Shown: positions 22,970 through 31,952, numbered from the stretch's first letter. The stretch: DNA of 33,218 nt from an uncultured Bacteroidales bacterium (GCA_902772455.1 CACYAW010000029.1:1-33218); one strand, 5' to 3'. The notes: a model not told the origin generated them from the sequence alone. A program made the numbers and translations.

Positions 22970-24018
22970 ATGAAACTGTCAGAATTCAACACCAAGATGC
23001 CCGAGGAGCTGATTGCCTCATATCCCGTACCCGTGCGTGACGAATCACGATTGATGGTCCTGCACAAGCGCAGCAACCAGATTGAGCACCGCGTGTTCAA
23101 GGAAATCCTCGAATATTTTAATCCGCACGATATGTTTGTGTTCAACGATACTCAGGTCTTCCCTGCCAAGCTCTTTGGCAACAAGGAGAAGACGGGTGCG
23201 CGCATCGAGGTGTTCCTGTTGCGTGAATTGAACCCCAACAACAAGCTGTGGGATGTGCTCGTTGAGCCGGCCCGCAAGATCCGCATCGGCAACAAGCTCT
23301 ACTTTGGACTTGATGACTCGATGGTGGCCGAGGTCATCGACAACACCACCTCGCGTGGACGCACCCTGCGCTTCCTCTATGACGGTGATCACGACACGTT
23401 CAAGAAGGACCTCTATAACTTGGGTAACACACCGTTGCCCTACTACATTCAGAGGGCAGCCGAGCCCGAGGATGCCGAGCGTTACCAGACCATCTTTGCC
23501 AGCAAGGAAGGTGCTGTTGTGGCTCCCGCAGCTGGACTGCATTTCTCGCGTGAGCTGATGCGTCGCATGGAGATCCGCGACATTGACCGTGACTTCATCA
23601 CGATGCACATCAGCCTGGGCAGCTACCGCGACATCGATGTCGAGGACCTGTCCAAGCACCGCATGGACAGCGAGGAGATGGATGTCAGCTGGCCGAGAAG
23701 GTCAACACCCTGCGTGACAACGGCAACAAGGTGTGTGCCATCGGCACGTCGGTTCTGCGCGCCTTCGAGACTTGCGTGGGCATGAACGGCCACATCAAGC
23801 CCTACGGCGGCTGGAGCAACAAGTTCTTGTTCCCGCCTTATGAGTGCACCACCTGCGACGCCCTGGTGACCAACTTCCACATGCCTTATTCCATCATGCT
23901 GATGGCCCAGGCAGCCTTTGGCGGCTACGAGCAGACGATGAATGCCTACCAGGTGGCCATCGAGGAGAAATACCGCTTTGGTGCCTATGGTGACGCCATG
24001 CTCATCCTTAACGACTAA
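22970..24018 (+). pseudogene. queA: S-adenosylmethionine:tRNA ribosyltransferase-isomerase QueA, frameshifted
   Basis: QueA moves the ribosyl part of S-adenosylmethionine onto preQ1-modified tRNA to form epoxyqueuosine, the substrate of QueG. Residues from [21 protein letters not shown] through [14 protein letters not shown] match the first two thirds of QueA. After codon GTC at 23684 the reading frame turns to nonsense and stops at 23785. The correct sequence resumes in another frame at CAG 23686 with [13 protein letters not shown] and runs to the normal end ([29 protein letters not shown]). The net change is one base lost modulo 3. Restored, the protein would be about 350 aa, the normal length. 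A lost CAGC unit from a CAGCCAGC would explain it, but this is a guess. As written, the gene would not make functional enzyme; a sequencing or assembly error is equally possible. Confidence 0.88.
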
Positions 24019-24040
24019 AGAACAGGTAAACTTAAAAACT

Positions 24041-24082
24041 AACCGCCCAGGTTATTGACGTGACTCAATAATCTGGGCGGTT
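24041..24082. terminator. Bidirectional terminator between queA and the symporter gene
   Basis: An 18-bp stem (24041-24058 with 24065-24082, one G-U pair) closes a 6-nt loop. On the minus strand it is followed by GTTTTTAAG, a good T-run for the symporter transcript. On the plus strand the T-run is weak. It lies between two convergent genes. Confidence 0.88.
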
Positions 24083-24098
24083 GCTTATGGGTGAAGGG

Positions 24099-25469
24099 TC
24101 AATCCTTCTTGGTGAAGTAGGAAGCCATGAGTTTCTTGACACGTGGTGACAACGCGATGATGGTGAACATGGTGCACAGGGCCATCAGCGCAAAAGCCAG
24201 GTCCATGATGCTGACCATGACCTTGAGCGGTATCATGGCGGCAACGACAATCATCGCCAGGTAGTAGTAATTGTACCACTTGACGTTGTGGGCACCGAAG
24301 AGGTAGTTGGTGCACTTTTGGCCATAATAGCTATAGGAGAACATGGTCGAGAAGGCAAAGAAGAAGACAATCGTCATCAGCAGCAAGTGGCCGATGCCAG
24401 GCAGCAGTTGGCCCCAGGCGCCCAGGGCAACGTAGAGGCCCTTGGGGTCGGTCAGGCCCACGTAGTTGCCGGCAATGATGATGGGGATAGAAGTGAGGGT
24501 GCACACCAGACCTGAGTCGATGGCTGGGCCGAGCATGGCGATAAGTCCCTCGCGGATGGGATCGGTGTTCTTGCTGGCTCCGTGCATCATCGAGGCGGTA
24601 CCCACGCCGGCCTCGTTGACAAAGGCGGCACGCCGTGCGCCCGTCAGAGCGACATAGGCAAACGCGCCAAAGCCCGCCTCCATGCTGAATGCCCCTTCAA
24701 AAATCTGGCCGAACACGCCAGGAATTTCCCTGAAATTCATCGCCATGATGACAAGCACCATGATGAGGTAAAGGACCACCATCACAGGCACGATGCGCGA
24801 GGCGAACAGGGCGATGCGCTTGATGCCGCCCAGGATGACGGCACCCACGATGGCCACCATGATCACACCCATGATGAAACGCAGCATCAAGGTGTTCTCA
24901 ATGCCCATGGGTGTGGTAAACACGGTGGTTACCGACTCGACCAGCTGGTTGGCCTGCATGAAGCACAGTGTGCCCACAAGGCCGAAGATGGAGAAGGCCA
25001 CAGCCAGGGGTTTCCATTTCTCGCCCAAGCCCTTGGTGATGATGTACATGGGACCGCCTTGCACCTCGCCGGCGCTGTCGCGTCCCTTGTACATGATGGA
25101 TAAGGTACCCTCAAAGAACTTGGTGCTCATGCCCACCAGGGCGCTCACCCACATCCAGAAGACCGTGCCGGGTCCGCCAATCGACAGAGCGATAGCCACA
25201 CCTGCGATATTGCCCATGCCCACCGTGGCGGCGATAGCGCTGAGCAGCGCCTGAACCGAGCTGATTTGGCCCGACTGCTTACCGCTGTCGCTGGCCTGCT
25301 TGTCGCGCAAGGCGCGCAAGGCCCATGGCAGCCGCCTGATCGACACCGCCCCCGAAAACAAGAAAAGGAACAATCCGCCGCCGATGAGCAGAAAAAATTC
25401 AGGGTAGCCGCACACAGCGTCGCTGGCGGCTACAATCCAGTCACTCAATGTAGTGAGCATGTTTTCCAT
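24099..25469 (-). CDS. alsT: Alanine/sodium symporter of the AGCS family (AlsT-like)
   Basis: A 456-aa polytopic membrane protein with about ten hydrophobic segments that imports alanine or glycine with sodium. The family blocks are clear: SIGGPGTVFWMWVSALVGMSTKFFEGTL, the GGPMYI stretch and ALTGARRAAFVNEAGVGTASMMHG. The reading frame is open up to 25610, but that extension overlaps a -7-like element at 25500-25507 and has no family content. The ATG at 25469 gives the usual N-terminus and lies 30 nt after that element. It is a single-gene unit closed by the bidirectional terminator at 24041-24082. Substrate choice between alanine and glycine is not readable. Confidence 0.92.
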   Translation of the reverse strand: MENMLTTLSDWIVAASDAVCGYPEFFLLIGGGLFLFLFSGAVSIRRLPWALRALRDKQASDSGKQSGQISSVQALLSAIAATVGMGNIAGVAIALSIGGPGTVFWMWVSALVGMSTKFFEGTLSIMYKGRDSAGEVQGGPMYIITKGLGEKWKPLAVAFSIFGLVGTLCFMQANQLVESVTTVFTTPMGIENTLMLRFIMGVIMVAIVGAVILGGIKRIALFASRIVPVMVVLYLIMVLVIMAMNFREIPGVFGQIFEGAFSMEAGFGAFAYVALTGARRAAFVNEAGVGTASMMHGASKNTDPIREGLIAMLGPAIDSGLVCTLTSIPIIIAGNYVGLTDPKGLYVALGAWGQLLPGIGHLLLMTIVFFFAFSTMFSYSYYGQKCTNYLFGAHNVKWYNYYYLAMIVVAAMIPLKVMVSIMDLAFALMALCTMFTIIALSPRVKKLMASYFTKKD

Positions 25470-25499
25470 AATGGTCAATGAATTTTTGATTAACTGGGG

Positions 25500-25507
25500 C
25501 AAAGATA
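25500..25507 (-). promoter_or_regulatory. Possible -7 element TATCTTTG of the symporter gene
   Basis: Minus-strand TATCTTTG lies 30 nt before the ATG at 25469. No TTG is seen at the expected 20-nt distance. Confidence 0.5.
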
Positions 25508-25550
25508 AAGCATTTTTCTGATTCATCCTCCCACACTCCGCCCAAAACTG

Positions 25551-25586
25551 TCCTGTCCGTCCAGTATATCCAGTCCGTCTAATGAA
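25551..25586 (+). repeat. 9-nt periodic repeat, TCCnGTnnn family
   Basis: TCC or TCT begins at 25551, 25560, 25569 and 25578, exactly 9 nt apart. TATATCC and CCGTCTA recur in the array before mtaB at 15931-15943, which suggests a common family. Here it is not followed by a plus-strand gene but lies between the symporter promoter and the tRNA terminator. Confidence 0.55.
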
Positions 25587-25601
25587 ACCATCCCGCCTGA
25601 T

Positions 25602-25641
25602 AAAAACCAAAAACGAGGCTGCTCACGCAGTCTCGCCTCTG
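25602..25641 (-). terminator. Terminator after the tRNA-Asn pair
   Basis: On the minus strand GAGG and CCTC enclose an inner CTGC-GTGA-GCAG hairpin, followed by GTTTTTGGTTTTT. It lies directly after the 3' end of the second tRNA in transcription order. Confidence 0.75.
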
Positions 25642-25642
25642 G

Positions 25643-25716
25643 CGCTTCTTCTTGGACTTGAACCAAGGACCCCCTGATTAACAGTCAGATGCTCTAACCA
25701 ACTGAGCTAAAGAAGC
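25643..25716 (-). tRNA. tRNA-Asn(GTT), copy 2 in transcription order
   Basis: A 74-nt cloverleaf on the minus strand: acceptor GCTTCTT/AAGAAGC, D-stem GCTC/GAGC, anticodon stem TCTGA/TCAGG with loop CTGTTAA (anticodon GTT), T-stem CTTGG/CCAAG with loop TTCAAGT, discriminator G. The next three bases (25642-25640) read CCA, so the 3' end may be encoded, though this could be chance. U33-G34-U35 is the recognition sequence for queuosine insertion. Its sequence is identical to the other copy. Confidence 0.97.
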
Positions 25717-25748
25717 AATCCTCTCTAAAAATTTTATCTATTATGATG

Positions 25749-25822
25749 CGCTTCTTCTTGGACTTGAACCAAGGACCCCCTGATTAACAGTCAGATGCTC
25801 TAACCAACTGAGCTAAAGAAGC
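25749..25822 (-). tRNA. tRNA-Asn(GTT), copy 1 in transcription order
   Basis: Identical over all 74 nt to the copy at 25643-25716, 32 nt upstream of it on the same strand. The bases after the discriminator read CAT, so CCA is not encoded here. It is the first gene after the promoter at 25866-25896; both copies are probably processed from one transcript. Confidence 0.97.
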
Positions 25823-25865
25823 GTTTTCAGCACTCTTGCGGCAAACCCTGCCGAAAAATGCGGTG

Positions 25866-25896
25866 CAAAGATAGTGCCAATAATTGAACTGTGCAA
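25866..25896 (-). promoter_or_regulatory. Bacteroidota-type promoter of the tRNA-Asn pair
   Basis: On the minus strand TTG (25896-25894), a 20-nt spacer, then TATCTTTG (25873-25866). The first tRNA begins 43 nt downstream. Confidence 0.78.
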
Positions 25897-26008
25897 TAAA
25901 AAAATGAAAAAACTTGAAAAAAATGGTCATCTGATGGATTTTTAGGGGGCTAAAACGACCGATATTCAAGGAATAGTAGTATTTTCGCACTCTAAAATCA
26001 TCACAGAA

Positions 26009-27733
26009 ATGAAAAAGATGCTCAAAAATCTTGCATGGGTGTGCGTGGTGCTGAGTCTCACCGCTGCAGTAGCGTTTGCTGACACCGATAAGGCAGTGAA
26101 CGATGACACCGCTGTGGCCCGCAGCCTCGACATCTTCAACTCGCTGTATAAGGAGCTGAACACGTTCTATGTCGACACCATCGATGCTCAAAAGTCGATT
26201 GAAAATGCCATCAACGCGATGCTTGACGAGATTGACCCCTATACCGAGTACATTCCCGCCAAGGAGACCGACGAGTTCATGACCATCAGCACCGGCGAGT
26301 ATGGCGGCATCGGCAGTTACCTGCTGGAGCGCACCATCAACGGCAAGAAAGGCGTTTACATCAGCGGCCCCTATGAGGGCAGTCCCGCTGCACGTGCCGG
26401 CTTGCGCTCGGGCGACCGCATCATCATGATTGATGGCGACAGCACGGCCAGTTGGAGCAGCGACCAGGTGAGCAAGCACCTCAAGGGACAGGCCAACACC
26501 CACTTGACGGTGACGGTTGTGCGTCCTTGGGACGAGGATAGCATCAAGACTTTCTCATTCAACCGCGAGACCATCAGCGTCAATCCCGTGCCCTACTACG
26601 GTGTGACACGCGACAACATCGGCTATATAGCCCTCACGACTTTCAACGAGAAGTCTGCGCAGCAGGTGCGCGATGCCCTTATCGAACTCAAAAAGGACCC
26701 GCGCGTCAAGAACATCGTGCTGGACCTGCGCAGTAATGGTGGCGGCATCGTCGAGGGCGCTATCCAGATTGTGGGTTACTTTGTCCCCAAGGGCACTCAG
26801 GTGCTCGTGATGCGCGGACGCGACAAGTCGAGCGAGCGCACCTACAAAACCACTGTCGATCCCATCGACACCGATATTCCCCTGGCTGTGCTCATCGACG
26901 GCGGTTCGGCCAGCGCCAGCGAGATTACCGCAGGTGCCTTGCAGGACCTGGACCGCGCCGTTATCATCGGCTCGCGTTCCTTTGGCAAGGGACTGGTGCA
27001 GTCCACCCGCCAGTTGCCCTATGACGGCATGCTCAAGGTGACTATCGCCAAATACTATATCCCGAGCGGACGCCTCATTCAGGAGGTGGACTACGGCAAC
27101 CGCAACGATGACGGTACCTTCAAGAAGACGACTACCGACAGCACGGCACGCGTGTTCCACACCGCCCACGGACGCGAGGTGCGTGAGGGTGGCGGCATCA
27201 TGCCCGACATCAAGGTGGAGCCCCGCGAGCTCAAGCGTGTCGTCTATAACATCATGCGTGATCACTGGGACTTTGATTTTGCTACCAAGTATGTCGCCCA
27301 GCATGCCAAGGACATTCCTAATCCTGCCGACTTCCAGGTGACCGACGAAATCTTTAACGAGTTCAAGGCCTTTATCAACCCTGAAAAATTTGAGTATGAC
27401 AAGGTGTGTGAGCAGCAGCTGGCCGCATTGCGCAAGACCGCTACCGCCGAAGGCTACATGAATGACTCGACGACGGCCCTGTTCGACCGTCTGGAGGCTT
27501 TGCTCAAGCATGACTTGGACCATGACCTGGACCTGCACCGCCGTGACATCTCCTACCTCTTGGGTCAGGAAATCATGGACCGCCTCTACTATCAGCGCGG
27601 GCAAGTCCAGAACGCCATCAAGGACGATGAATACCTCGATGCCGCCAAGAAAATGTTTGACAATTCCGACGAATACCAGCGCATTCTCAATATCCCCGCC
27701 AAGAAAGGGAAATCCAACAAAAAGAAAAAGTAA
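26009..27733 (+). CDS. S41-family C-terminal processing peptidase (CtpA/Prc-like)
   Basis: A 574-aa exported serine protease. A signal peptide covers about residues 1-24 (hydrophobic core, then AFA-D). A helical segment (about 35-80) with DEIDPYTEYIPAKE is typical of the family. A PDZ domain with GDRIIMIDG follows (about 95-175), then the S41 catalytic domain with LDLRSNGGG (about 240), the nucleophile S302 in GGSASASEI and the general base K327 in SFGKGLVQ, 25 residues apart as in the family. The C-terminal 200 residues are helical and charged, ending in a Lys-rich stretch. Such proteases trim or degrade envelope proteins. A weak -7-like element (TATTTTCG, 25980-25987) lies just upstream. 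mfd starts 3 nt after the stop. Confidence 0.94.
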   Translation: MKKMLKNLAWVCVVLSLTAAVAFADTDKAVNDDTAVARSLDIFNSLYKELNTFYVDTIDAQKSIENAINAMLDEIDPYTEYIPAKETDEFMTISTGEYGGIGSYLLERTINGKKGVYISGPYEGSPAARAGLRSGDRIIMIDGDSTASWSSDQVSKHLKGQANTHLTVTVVRPWDEDSIKTFSFNRETISVNPVPYYGVTRDNIGYIALTTFNEKSAQQVRDALIELKKDPRVKNIVLDLRSNGGGIVEGAIQIVGYFVPKGTQVLVMRGRDKSSERTYKTTVDPIDTDIPLAVLIDGGSASASEITAGALQDLDRAVIIGSRSFGKGLVQSTRQLPYDGMLKVTIAKYYIPSGRLIQEVDYGNRNDDGTFKKTTTDSTARVFHTAHGREVREGGGIMPDIKVEPRELKRVVYNIMRDHWDFDFATKYVAQHAKDIPNPADFQVTDEIFNEFKAFINPEKFEYDKVCEQQLAALRKTATAEGYMNDSTTALFDRLEALLKHDLDHDLDLHRRDISYLLGQEIMDRLYYQRGQVQNAIKDDEYLDAAKKMFDNSDEYQRILNIPAKKGKSNKKKK

Positions 27734-27736
27734 CCA

Positions 27737-30700
27737 GTGGAAATCAGGGAGCTGTGTACATTGGTGAACGGGAAGGGCCGGACGGCAGCGGTGAAGAAGC
27801 TGCTGGCCGGTGCCGGTAATGCAGTGATTGACGGGCTGGCCGGGTCCAGTGCGGCATTGCTGTTCTCGCAGTTGCCCCAACGGGCTTGCCCCTACCTGAT
27901 TGTCGTCAATGACCTGGACGAGGCGGGCTACATGTACAATGACCTGTGCCAACTGGTGGGAGACAAGCAGGTGCTCATCTTTCCCTCGGGCTACAAACGA
28001 GATATCAAATACGGCCAGATTGACGCTCCCAACGAGATCCTGCGCACCGAGGTGCTTAACCGTTGGTATGACGACCCCGAAGTGCGCTGGGTGGTCACTT
28101 ATCCCGAGGCCCTGGCCGAGCGTGTCCGTCGCCGCGAAGACGTGGAGGCCAGCACGGTGCAACTGCGCGCTGGTGGAACCGCCGACTTGAGCGAAGTCGC
28201 TTCACGGCTGCGCGAGTTGGGCTTCACGGCAACCGACTACGTCTATGAGCCCGGGCAGTACAGCGTGCGCGGCTCAATCCTTGACGTGTTCTCCTACAGC
28301 AACGAGTTGCCCTACCGCATTGACTTTTGGGGCGACGATATCGACTCGATACGCACCTTCAATGTCGAGACGCAGTTGAGCGAAGAGCGCCTGGAACAGG
28401 TGAGCATCCTCAATAACCATTCATCGGGCGGCGGCCGTGAGGATAACGTGTCGCTGCTGGACTATGTGGGTGACGACACCATTGTGCTGTGCCGCAGCGA
28501 ACACTGGCTCACGGCGCGCATCCGTGAGATTGCCCAAGAGGGCATGTCGGTCAGCGCACTGATTGCTGACGAGGGCGACACCCAGGCCACTAACAAGGTC
28601 GTGGATGCCGACCTGTTCGTCAAACGCCTGCATGAACTGCGGCGCATCGCCTTTGTCAACGGCGAGGCTGCTCCCGAGCGCGGTGTCAAGCGCCTGTCGC
28701 TGCACTGCAAGCCGCAGGGCATCTACCACAAGAACTTTGACCTCATCGGACAGTCGTTTACCGATTTCCTGTCCAAAGGCTATAAACTGGTCATCTTGAG
28801 TGACAGCGCCAAGCAGATTGAGCGCCTGCACAATATTTTTGAGGACCGCGGCGACGCCATCACTTTCGAGCCCGTGCTGCGGACACTGCACGAGGGATTT
28901 GTTGACGATGACCTAAAGCTGTGCGTCTTCACCGACCACCAGATATTTGACCGATTCCACAAGTATAACCTCAAGAGCGACCGTGCGCGCTCGGGCAAAC
29001 TGGCTCTGTCGCTCAAGGAGCTGAACCAGATTGAGAAGGGTGACTATATCGTGCACGAGGACTTGGGCGTGGGCAAGTTCGGTGGCTTAATCCGCACGTC
29101 GATGAACGGAACGCCCCAGGAGATGATCAAACTCACCTACCTGAACGGCGACGAGGCCTACGTGTCCATCCACTCGCTTCATAAACTCTCGAAATACCGC
29201 AGCAAGGAGGGCGAGGCTCCTCGCCTGAACCGTTTGGGCAGCAATGCCTGGGCCAAAATCAAGTCGCGCACCAAGAGCCGCCTGAAGGACATCGCGCGCG
29301 AACTCATCCGCCTGTATGCCGCCCGCCGCGAGCAGCAGGGCTTTGCCTATACGCCCGACGGCTACCTGCAGCAGGAGTTGGAGGCCTCGTTCATCTATGA
29401 AGACACGCCCGACCAGCTCACCGCCACACAGGCCGTCAAGGCCGACATGGAGAGCACTAAGCCCATGGACCGCCTCATCTGCGGCGATGTGGGCTTCGGC
29501 AAGACCGAGATTGCCGTGCGCGCCGCCTTCAAGGCCGCTACCGACGGCAAACAGACCGCCGTGCTCGTGCCGACGACGGTGCTGGCGTTCCAGCACTGGC
29601 GCACCTTCAGCGACCGATTGAAGGATTTCCCCGTACGTGTGGATTACCTGAGCCGTGCCCGCAAGCCCAAAGAGGTGAAACAGCTGCTGGCCGACCTCAA
29701 AGAAGGCAAAATCGATATCCTCATCGGCACCCACAAACTCATCGGCAAGACCGTGCAGTTCCATGACCTGGGACTGCTGGTGGTGGACGAGGAGCAGAAG
29801 TTCGGCGTCGCCGTCAAGGACAAACTCAAGCAGATGAAACTCAACGTGGACACCTTGACGATGAGTGCCACACCCATCCCTCGCACGCTCCAGTTCTCGC
29901 TGATGGGCGCCCGCGACCTGAGCACGCTGACCACCCCGCCCGCCAACCGTTATCCCATCCTCACCACCGTGGGGACATTGAACGACGATATCGTTGCCGA
30001 GGCCATCAATTTCGAACTCTCGCGCAACGGCCAGGTCTTTTTCGTCAATCACCGCATCGAGCAGCTGGAACAGTTGGAGAACATGATTCACCGTGTCGTG
30101 CCCGATGCCCGAGTGGCCGTGGGACACGGACAAATGCCGCCCGAGAAGCTGGAGCAGACCATCATCGACTTTGGCAACCACGACTATGACGTGCTGCTCT
30201 CGACCACCATCATCGAGAATGGCATCGACATGCCCAACGTGAACACCATCATCATCAACAATGCCGACCGCTATGGCTTGAGCGACCTGCACCAGTTGCG
30301 CGGCCGTGTGGGGCGTAGCAGTCGCAAAGCGTTCTGTTACCTGCTTGTGCCGCCCGGCAAGCCGCTGGCTACCGATGCGCGCCGCCGCTTGCAGGCCATC
30401 GAGAGCTTTAGTGACCTGGGTGCCGGCATCCAGATTGCCATGCAGGATTTGGACATTCGCGGCGCGGGCAACCTGCTGGGAGCCGAACAGAGCGGTTTCA
30501 TCGCCGATTTGGGCTATGAGACCTACCAGCGTGTGCTCAAGGAGGCCGTGACCGAGCTGCGAACAGAGGAATTTGCGTCAACGTTTGCCGCACCAGGGGA
30601 TGGAGAAAACGGAGAGGACGGATTAGACAGCAATACCGAGTTTGTCACCGACTGCGTGGTGGATACCGACCTGGAACTGATGTTCCCCGCCAGCTATGTG

Positions 30701-31108
30701 CCGCAGGAGAACGAGCGCATCACCCTCTACCGTGAACTGGACAATATGGAGACCGACGATCAGGTGGAGGCCTTTGAGGAGAGGATGAAGGACCGTTTCG
30801 GCAAGATTCCCGAGATGGCGAGCGAACTCATCCGCATCGTGCCGCTCAGGCGCACGGCACGCCGCTTGGGCATCGAGAAACTGGTCATCCGCCAGACGCG
30901 CATGCACCTGTTCATGGTGGGCGAGGAAAATGTCGCATATTACCAGTCACCCGCCTTTGGCCGGCTGCTCAACTACGTGCAGCAGAATCCCAAACGCTGC
31001 AACCTGAGCCAGAAGAACGGCCGCCGCAGCATCATTATCTCTAATATCACGAGCGTGAGCAGCGCTTTAACGGTACTGCGCACCATCAGCCATCTGGACA
31101 GCATCTAG
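27737..31108 (+). CDS. mfd: Transcription-repair coupling factor Mfd
   Basis: An ATP-driven DNA translocase that removes stalled RNA polymerase at lesions and recruits UvrA. The 1123-aa product has the family order: an N-terminal UvrB-like region (about 1-330), the CarD-like polymerase-binding domain with EKGDYIVHEDLGVGKFGG (about 433-450), helicase motifs Walker A GDVGFGKTE (about 582-590) and DEEQ (about 682-685), a SATPIPRTL motif, LRGRVGRS in the second RecA-like domain, and a C-terminal TRCF domain (about 980-1090). The start is GTG at 27737, 3 nt after the peptidase stop; I see no better ATG. The pair looks cotranscribed, though the two functions are unrelated. A terminator follows. Confidence 0.96.
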   Translation: MEIRELCTLVNGKGRTAAVKKLLAGAGNAVIDGLAGSSAALLFSQLPQRACPYLIVVNDLDEAGYMYNDLCQLVGDKQVLIFPSGYKRDIKYGQIDAPNEILRTEVLNRWYDDPEVRWVVTYPEALAERVRRREDVEASTVQLRAGGTADLSEVASRLRELGFTATDYVYEPGQYSVRGSILDVFSYSNELPYRIDFWGDDIDSIRTFNVETQLSEERLEQVSILNNHSSGGGREDNVSLLDYVGDDTIVLCRSEHWLTARIREIAQEGMSVSALIADEGDTQATNKVVDADLFVKRLHELRRIAFVNGEAAPERGVKRLSLHCKPQGIYHKNFDLIGQSFTDFLSKGYKLVILSDSAKQIERLHNIFEDRGDAITFEPVLRTLHEGFVDDDLKLCVFTDHQIFDRFHKYNLKSDRARSGKLALSLKELNQIEKGDYIVHEDLGVGKFGGLIRTSMNGTPQEMIKLTYLNGDEAYVSIHSLHKLSKYRSKEGEAPRLNRLGSNAWAKIKSRTKSRLKDIARELIRLYAARREQQGFAYTPDGYLQQELEASFIYEDTPDQLTATQAVKADMESTKPMDRLICGDVGFGKTEIAVRAAFKAATDGKQTAVLVPTTVLAFQHWRTFSDRLKDFPVRVDYLSRARKPKEVKQLLADLKEGKIDILIGTHKLIGKTVQFHDLGLLVVDEEQKFGVAVKDKLKQMKLNVDTLTMSATPIPRTLQFSLMGARDLSTLTTPPANRYPILTTVGTLNDDIVAEAINFELSRNGQVFFVNHRIEQLEQLENMIHRVVPDARVAVGHGQMPPEKLEQTIIDFGNHDYDVLLSTTIIENGIDMPNVNTIIINNADRYGLSDLHQLRGRVGRSSRKAFCYLLVPPGKPLATDARRRLQAIESFSDLGAGIQIAMQDLDIRGAGNLLGAEQSGFIADLGYETYQRVLKEAVTELRTEEFASTFAAPGDGENGEDGLDSNTEFVTDCVVDTDLELMFPASYVPQENERITLYRELDNMETDDQVEAFEERMKDRFGKIPEMASELIRIVPLRRTARRLGIEKLVIRQTRMHLFMVGEENVAYYQSPAFGRLLNYVQQNPKRCNLSQKNGRRSIIISNITSVSSALTVLRTISHLDSI

Positions 31109-31136
31109 TCTATCCTTATTATATATAGAAGACAAA

Positions 31137-31169
31137 ACAAGCCGCAGGGTCAACCACCCTGCGGCTTGT
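31137..31169. terminator. Bidirectional terminator between mfd and frdB/sdhB
   Basis: A perfect 14-bp stem (31137-31150 with 31156-31169) closes a 5-nt loop. On the minus strand it is followed by TTGTTTTGTC, serving the fumarate reductase operon. It sits between two convergent genes. Confidence 0.88.
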
Positions 31170-31196
31170 CGTATAATAGATAATGTGTCTATCGGC

Positions 31197-31952
31197 TTAG
31201 TCGCTGCACTTGGCGCACAGGAACTCGCGGTTCAAGCGGGCGATGTTGCTCAGCTTGATGTTCTTGGGGCACTCGGCGGCACAAGCACCGGTGTTGGTGC
31301 AGTTACCGAATCCCAGCTCGTCCATCTTGGCCAGCATGGCTTTCACGCGGCGCTTGGCCTCGGCACGTCCCTGGGGCAGCAGTGCGAACTGGCTCACCTT
31401 GGCGCTGAGGAACAGCATGGCCGAACCGTTCTTGCAGGCTGCTACACAAGCACCGCAACCGATGCAGGTAGCGCTGTCCATGGCCTCGTCGGCAGCATCC
31501 TTGCTGATGGGGATAGCGTTAGCGTCCTGGGCACCGCCCGTCTGGAAGCTCACGTAACCGCCAGCCTGCTGAATCTGGTCGAAGGCGTTGCGGTTTACCA
31601 TCAAGTCCTTGATTACAGGGAAGGCAGCCGAGCGCCAGGGTTCAACGGTGATGGTGTCACCATCCTTGAAGCGGCGCATGTAAAGCTGGCAAGTGGTAGC
31701 ACCCGTGGCGGGGCCGTGGGGGTGACCGTTCACATAGAGCGAGCACATGCCGCAGATGCCCTCGCGGCAGTCGTGGTCGAAGGTCACGGGCTCCTCACCC
31801 TTCTCGATGAGTTGCTCGTTGAGGATATCCATCATCTCGAGGAACGAGGTGTCGGTGGGGATATCGCGCATCTCATAGGTCTCAAAGCGGCCCTCGGCAT
31901 GAGCGTTGGCCTGACGCCAAACCTTAAGTTTGAAGCTTATACTTGTATCCAT
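31197..31952 (-). CDS. frdB: Fumarate reductase / succinate dehydrogenase iron-sulfur subunit
   Basis: The 251-aa electron-transfer subunit that links the flavoprotein to the membrane quinone subunit. The N-terminal plant-type ferredoxin domain has C62, C67, C70 and C88 (CREGICGMC and a later TTC) for the [2Fe-2S] cluster. The C-terminal domain has [12 protein letters not shown] (C163, C166, C169, C173) and C218, C224, C228 in [12 protein letters not shown] for the [4Fe-4S] and [3Fe-4S] clusters. In anaerobic Bacteroidota this complex mainly reduces fumarate to succinate, so I use the frd name; sdhB is the other common label. It starts 28 nt after the frdA stop and ends the operon. Confidence 0.94.
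   Translation of the reverse strand: MDTSISFKLKVWRQANAHAEGRFETYEMRDIPTDTSFLEMMDILNEQLIEKGEEPVTFDHDCREGICGMCSLYVNGHPHGPATGATTCQLYMRRFKDGDTITVEPWRSAAFPVIKDLMVNRNAFDQIQQAGGYVSFQTGGAQDANAIPISKDAADEAMDSATCIGCGACVAACKNGSAMLFLSAKVSQFALLPQGRAEAKRRVKAMLAKMDELGFGNCTNTGACAAECPKNIKLSNIARLNREFLCAKCSD

Noticed and set aside
24014-24043. ACT-like triplets spaced 8 nt (24014, 24022, 24030, 24038) after queA, resembling the heptad arrays
   Set aside because: The spacing is 8 rather than 7, one position is ACA, the first lies inside the queA end, and no start codon follows; similarity may be chance in an A-rich gap.
25470-25610. N-terminal extension of the symporter to 25610
   Set aside because: It overlaps the probable -7 element and a 9-nt repeat and adds no recognisable family sequence.
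26555-28162. Minus-strand open frame of 535 codons across the peptidase-mfd junction
   Set aside because: It lies antisense to two clearly recognisable genes and has shadow-like composition.
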